Source of the DNA: JBEBSD01 sp040394475
Lineage (GTDB): Bacteria > Bacteroidota > Bacteroidia > Cytophagales > Spirosomataceae
Assembly: GCA_040394475.1 (NCBI GenBank)
Contig: JBEBSD010000115.1
Span: 1-14,440, forward strand
Direction: 5' to 3'
DNA: 14,440 bases
Part shown: positions 13,627 through 14,440 of the stretch, piece after piece
Position numbering within the stretch: the stretch's first letter is position 1
Layout of the letters: each line of letters opens with the position of its first letter
Position numbers and translations under genes: made by a program
Notes under the pieces: generated by a model
The model's input: only the letters and a program-made list of their open reading frames with translations
Databases searched by the model: none
Told to the model about the DNA's origin: nothing

Positions 13627-14355
13627 TCAGGGAGTAACGGGCAGCGTGCCCAGTAAATCTTCCATCCCAAAGACCCCTTGCTTCCCAGCCATCCATTCGG
13701 CTGCCACCACGGCTCCTAACGCGAACCCCTGGCGACTGTGTGCAGTGTGGGTAATTTCTATTGTATCGACTTCAGAAGTGTACTGAATGCTATGGGTTCC
13801 CGGCACCTCGCCGATACGTTCGGAGGTAATCGGCACATGATTTTCCTTCCGTTCCGGTACCAGCGTCCAGCCCTGACAGGTACTATCCCCTTCCTGAATG
13901 CCTTCTGCCAGGGTAATAGCGGTTCCGCTGGGGGCATCTTTTTTGTGGATATGATGAATTTCCGTCATGGCTACTTCATAAGAATGCCCTTTCATCAAGC
14001 GTGCCAGCAGCACATTCAGTTTAAAAAACAGATTGACCCCAATACTATAATTGGAGGCGTAAAAGAAACCGCCTGCGGTCTGCCGGCATTTCTCCTCTAC
14101 TTCCTTTTTGCTGGACAGCCATCCGGTGGTACCACTCACTACCGGCCATCCCTTATCAAAGCAGGTAAGGATATTTTCCAGCGCCGCACCCGGTGCGCTA
14201 AACTCAATAGCTACCTCCACGTCACTTTTCCCCAGCCCGCTGAGCGCCTCCCGGTTATCTACATCTATTTTTCCTACAATTTCGTGGCCTCGATCCAGGG
14301 CTATCTGTTCTATTGCCCTACCCATTTTTCCGTATCCCAGTAATAGTATTTTCAC
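13627..14355 (-). CDS. dapB: 4-hydroxy-tetrahydrodipicolinate reductase
   Basis: 242 residues, normal for the shorter DapB forms. The nucleotide-binding loop is LLGYGKMGRAIEQ (GxGxMG at 7-12). The active-site motif HHIHKKDAPSGTA at 134-146 supplies the catalytic His pair (H134/H135) and Lys (K138), and PSGTA binds the substrate carboxylate. SGTTGW at 74-79 and ASNYSIGVNLFF at 100-111 are further DapB hallmarks. It reduces 4-hydroxy-tetrahydrodipicolinate to tetrahydrodipicolinate in lysine and diaminopimelate synthesis, in the cytoplasm. It lies upstream of lepB on the same strand, but lepB has its own promoter. No clear promoter is seen in the 85 bp upstream that fall inside the window. Confidence 0.96.
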   Translation of the reverse strand: MKILLLGYGKMGRAIEQIALDRGHEIVGKIDVDNREALSGLGKSDVEVAIEFSAPGAALENILTCFDKGWPVVSGTTGWLSSKKEVEEKCRQTAGGFFYASNYSIGVNLFFKLNVLLARLMKGHSYEVAMTEIHHIHKKDAPSGTAITLAEGIQEGDSTCQGWTLVPERKENHVPITSERIGEVPGTHSIQYTSEVDTIEITHTAHSRQGFALGAVVAAEWMAGKQGVFGMEDLLGTLPVTP

Positions 14356-14407
14356 TTATTTTGTTTATTAAAGCTTGGAAACTTCATTTCATGTGAATAA
14401 AAGGTTA

Positions 14408-14435
14408 TCAGCTTTCGGCAGTCAGCTTTCAGCGG
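14408..14435. repeat. Two-copy 14-bp tandem repeat at the window edge
   Basis: TCAGCTTTCGGCAG (14408-14421) and TCAGCTTTCAGCGG (14422-14435); 12 of 14 bases match. It lies upstream of dapB, and the array may continue past the window edge. It resembles the short intergenic repeats of the type (A)GCTGAAAGCTGA found scattered in related genomes (recollection, not checked). Confidence 0.5.
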
Positions 14436-14440
14436 GGCCG

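Overview
The window reads as a chromosomal segment of a Bacteroidota bacterium, probably family Chitinophagaceae. The evidence is the protein flavour (large signal peptidase I with an insertion, six-domain S1 with an acidic/basic tail, DUF4870 protein), starts that mostly lack a Shine-Dalgarno sequence, and promoters of the Bacteroidota type (TTTG, about 20 bp, TAnnTTTG), the best of which lies upstream of lepB. Family-level placement is an inference from sequence feel, not from a search.

Layout. Positions 1-2050 (minus strand) hold the 5' part of a tRNA-Cys(GCA) gene cut by the window edge, a strong intrinsic terminator, and rpsA. Positions 2171-7753 form a small surface-glycan locus of two divergent arms. 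The left arm (minus) has a GT4-type glycosyltransferase followed by an FkbM-type methyltransferase. The right arm (plus) has a second glycosyltransferase clearly paralogous to the first, followed by an MsbA-like ABC exporter. Between the arms is a 633-bp gap (4170-4802) with no intact gene. It holds two minus-strand reading-frame remnants that look protein-like and two inverted repeats, so it looks like a rearrangement scar.

Positions 7754-7966 hold a degenerate direct repeat of about 108-bp period between convergent genes. Positions 7967-11070 (minus) are mostly ordinary genes: a two-module glyoxalase-fold ring-cleaving dioxygenase, an HNH endonuclease, smpB and accD. Positions 11271-12320 (plus) hold an NADPH-dependent FMN reductase-like flavoprotein and a small DUF4870 membrane protein, ended by a GC-rich hairpin shared with the convergent lepB. 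Positions 12350-14355 (minus) are lepB and dapB. The right edge holds a short tandem repeat.

How the genes fit together: most are single-copy housekeeping genes (translation, trans-translation, fatty acid synthesis, protein secretion, lysine/peptidoglycan precursor synthesis). The only accessory-looking part is the glycosyltransferase/methyltransferase/ABC block. I did not find a convincing new multi-gene defence, mobile or signalling system. The most unexplained sequence is the gap between the two glycosyltransferases.
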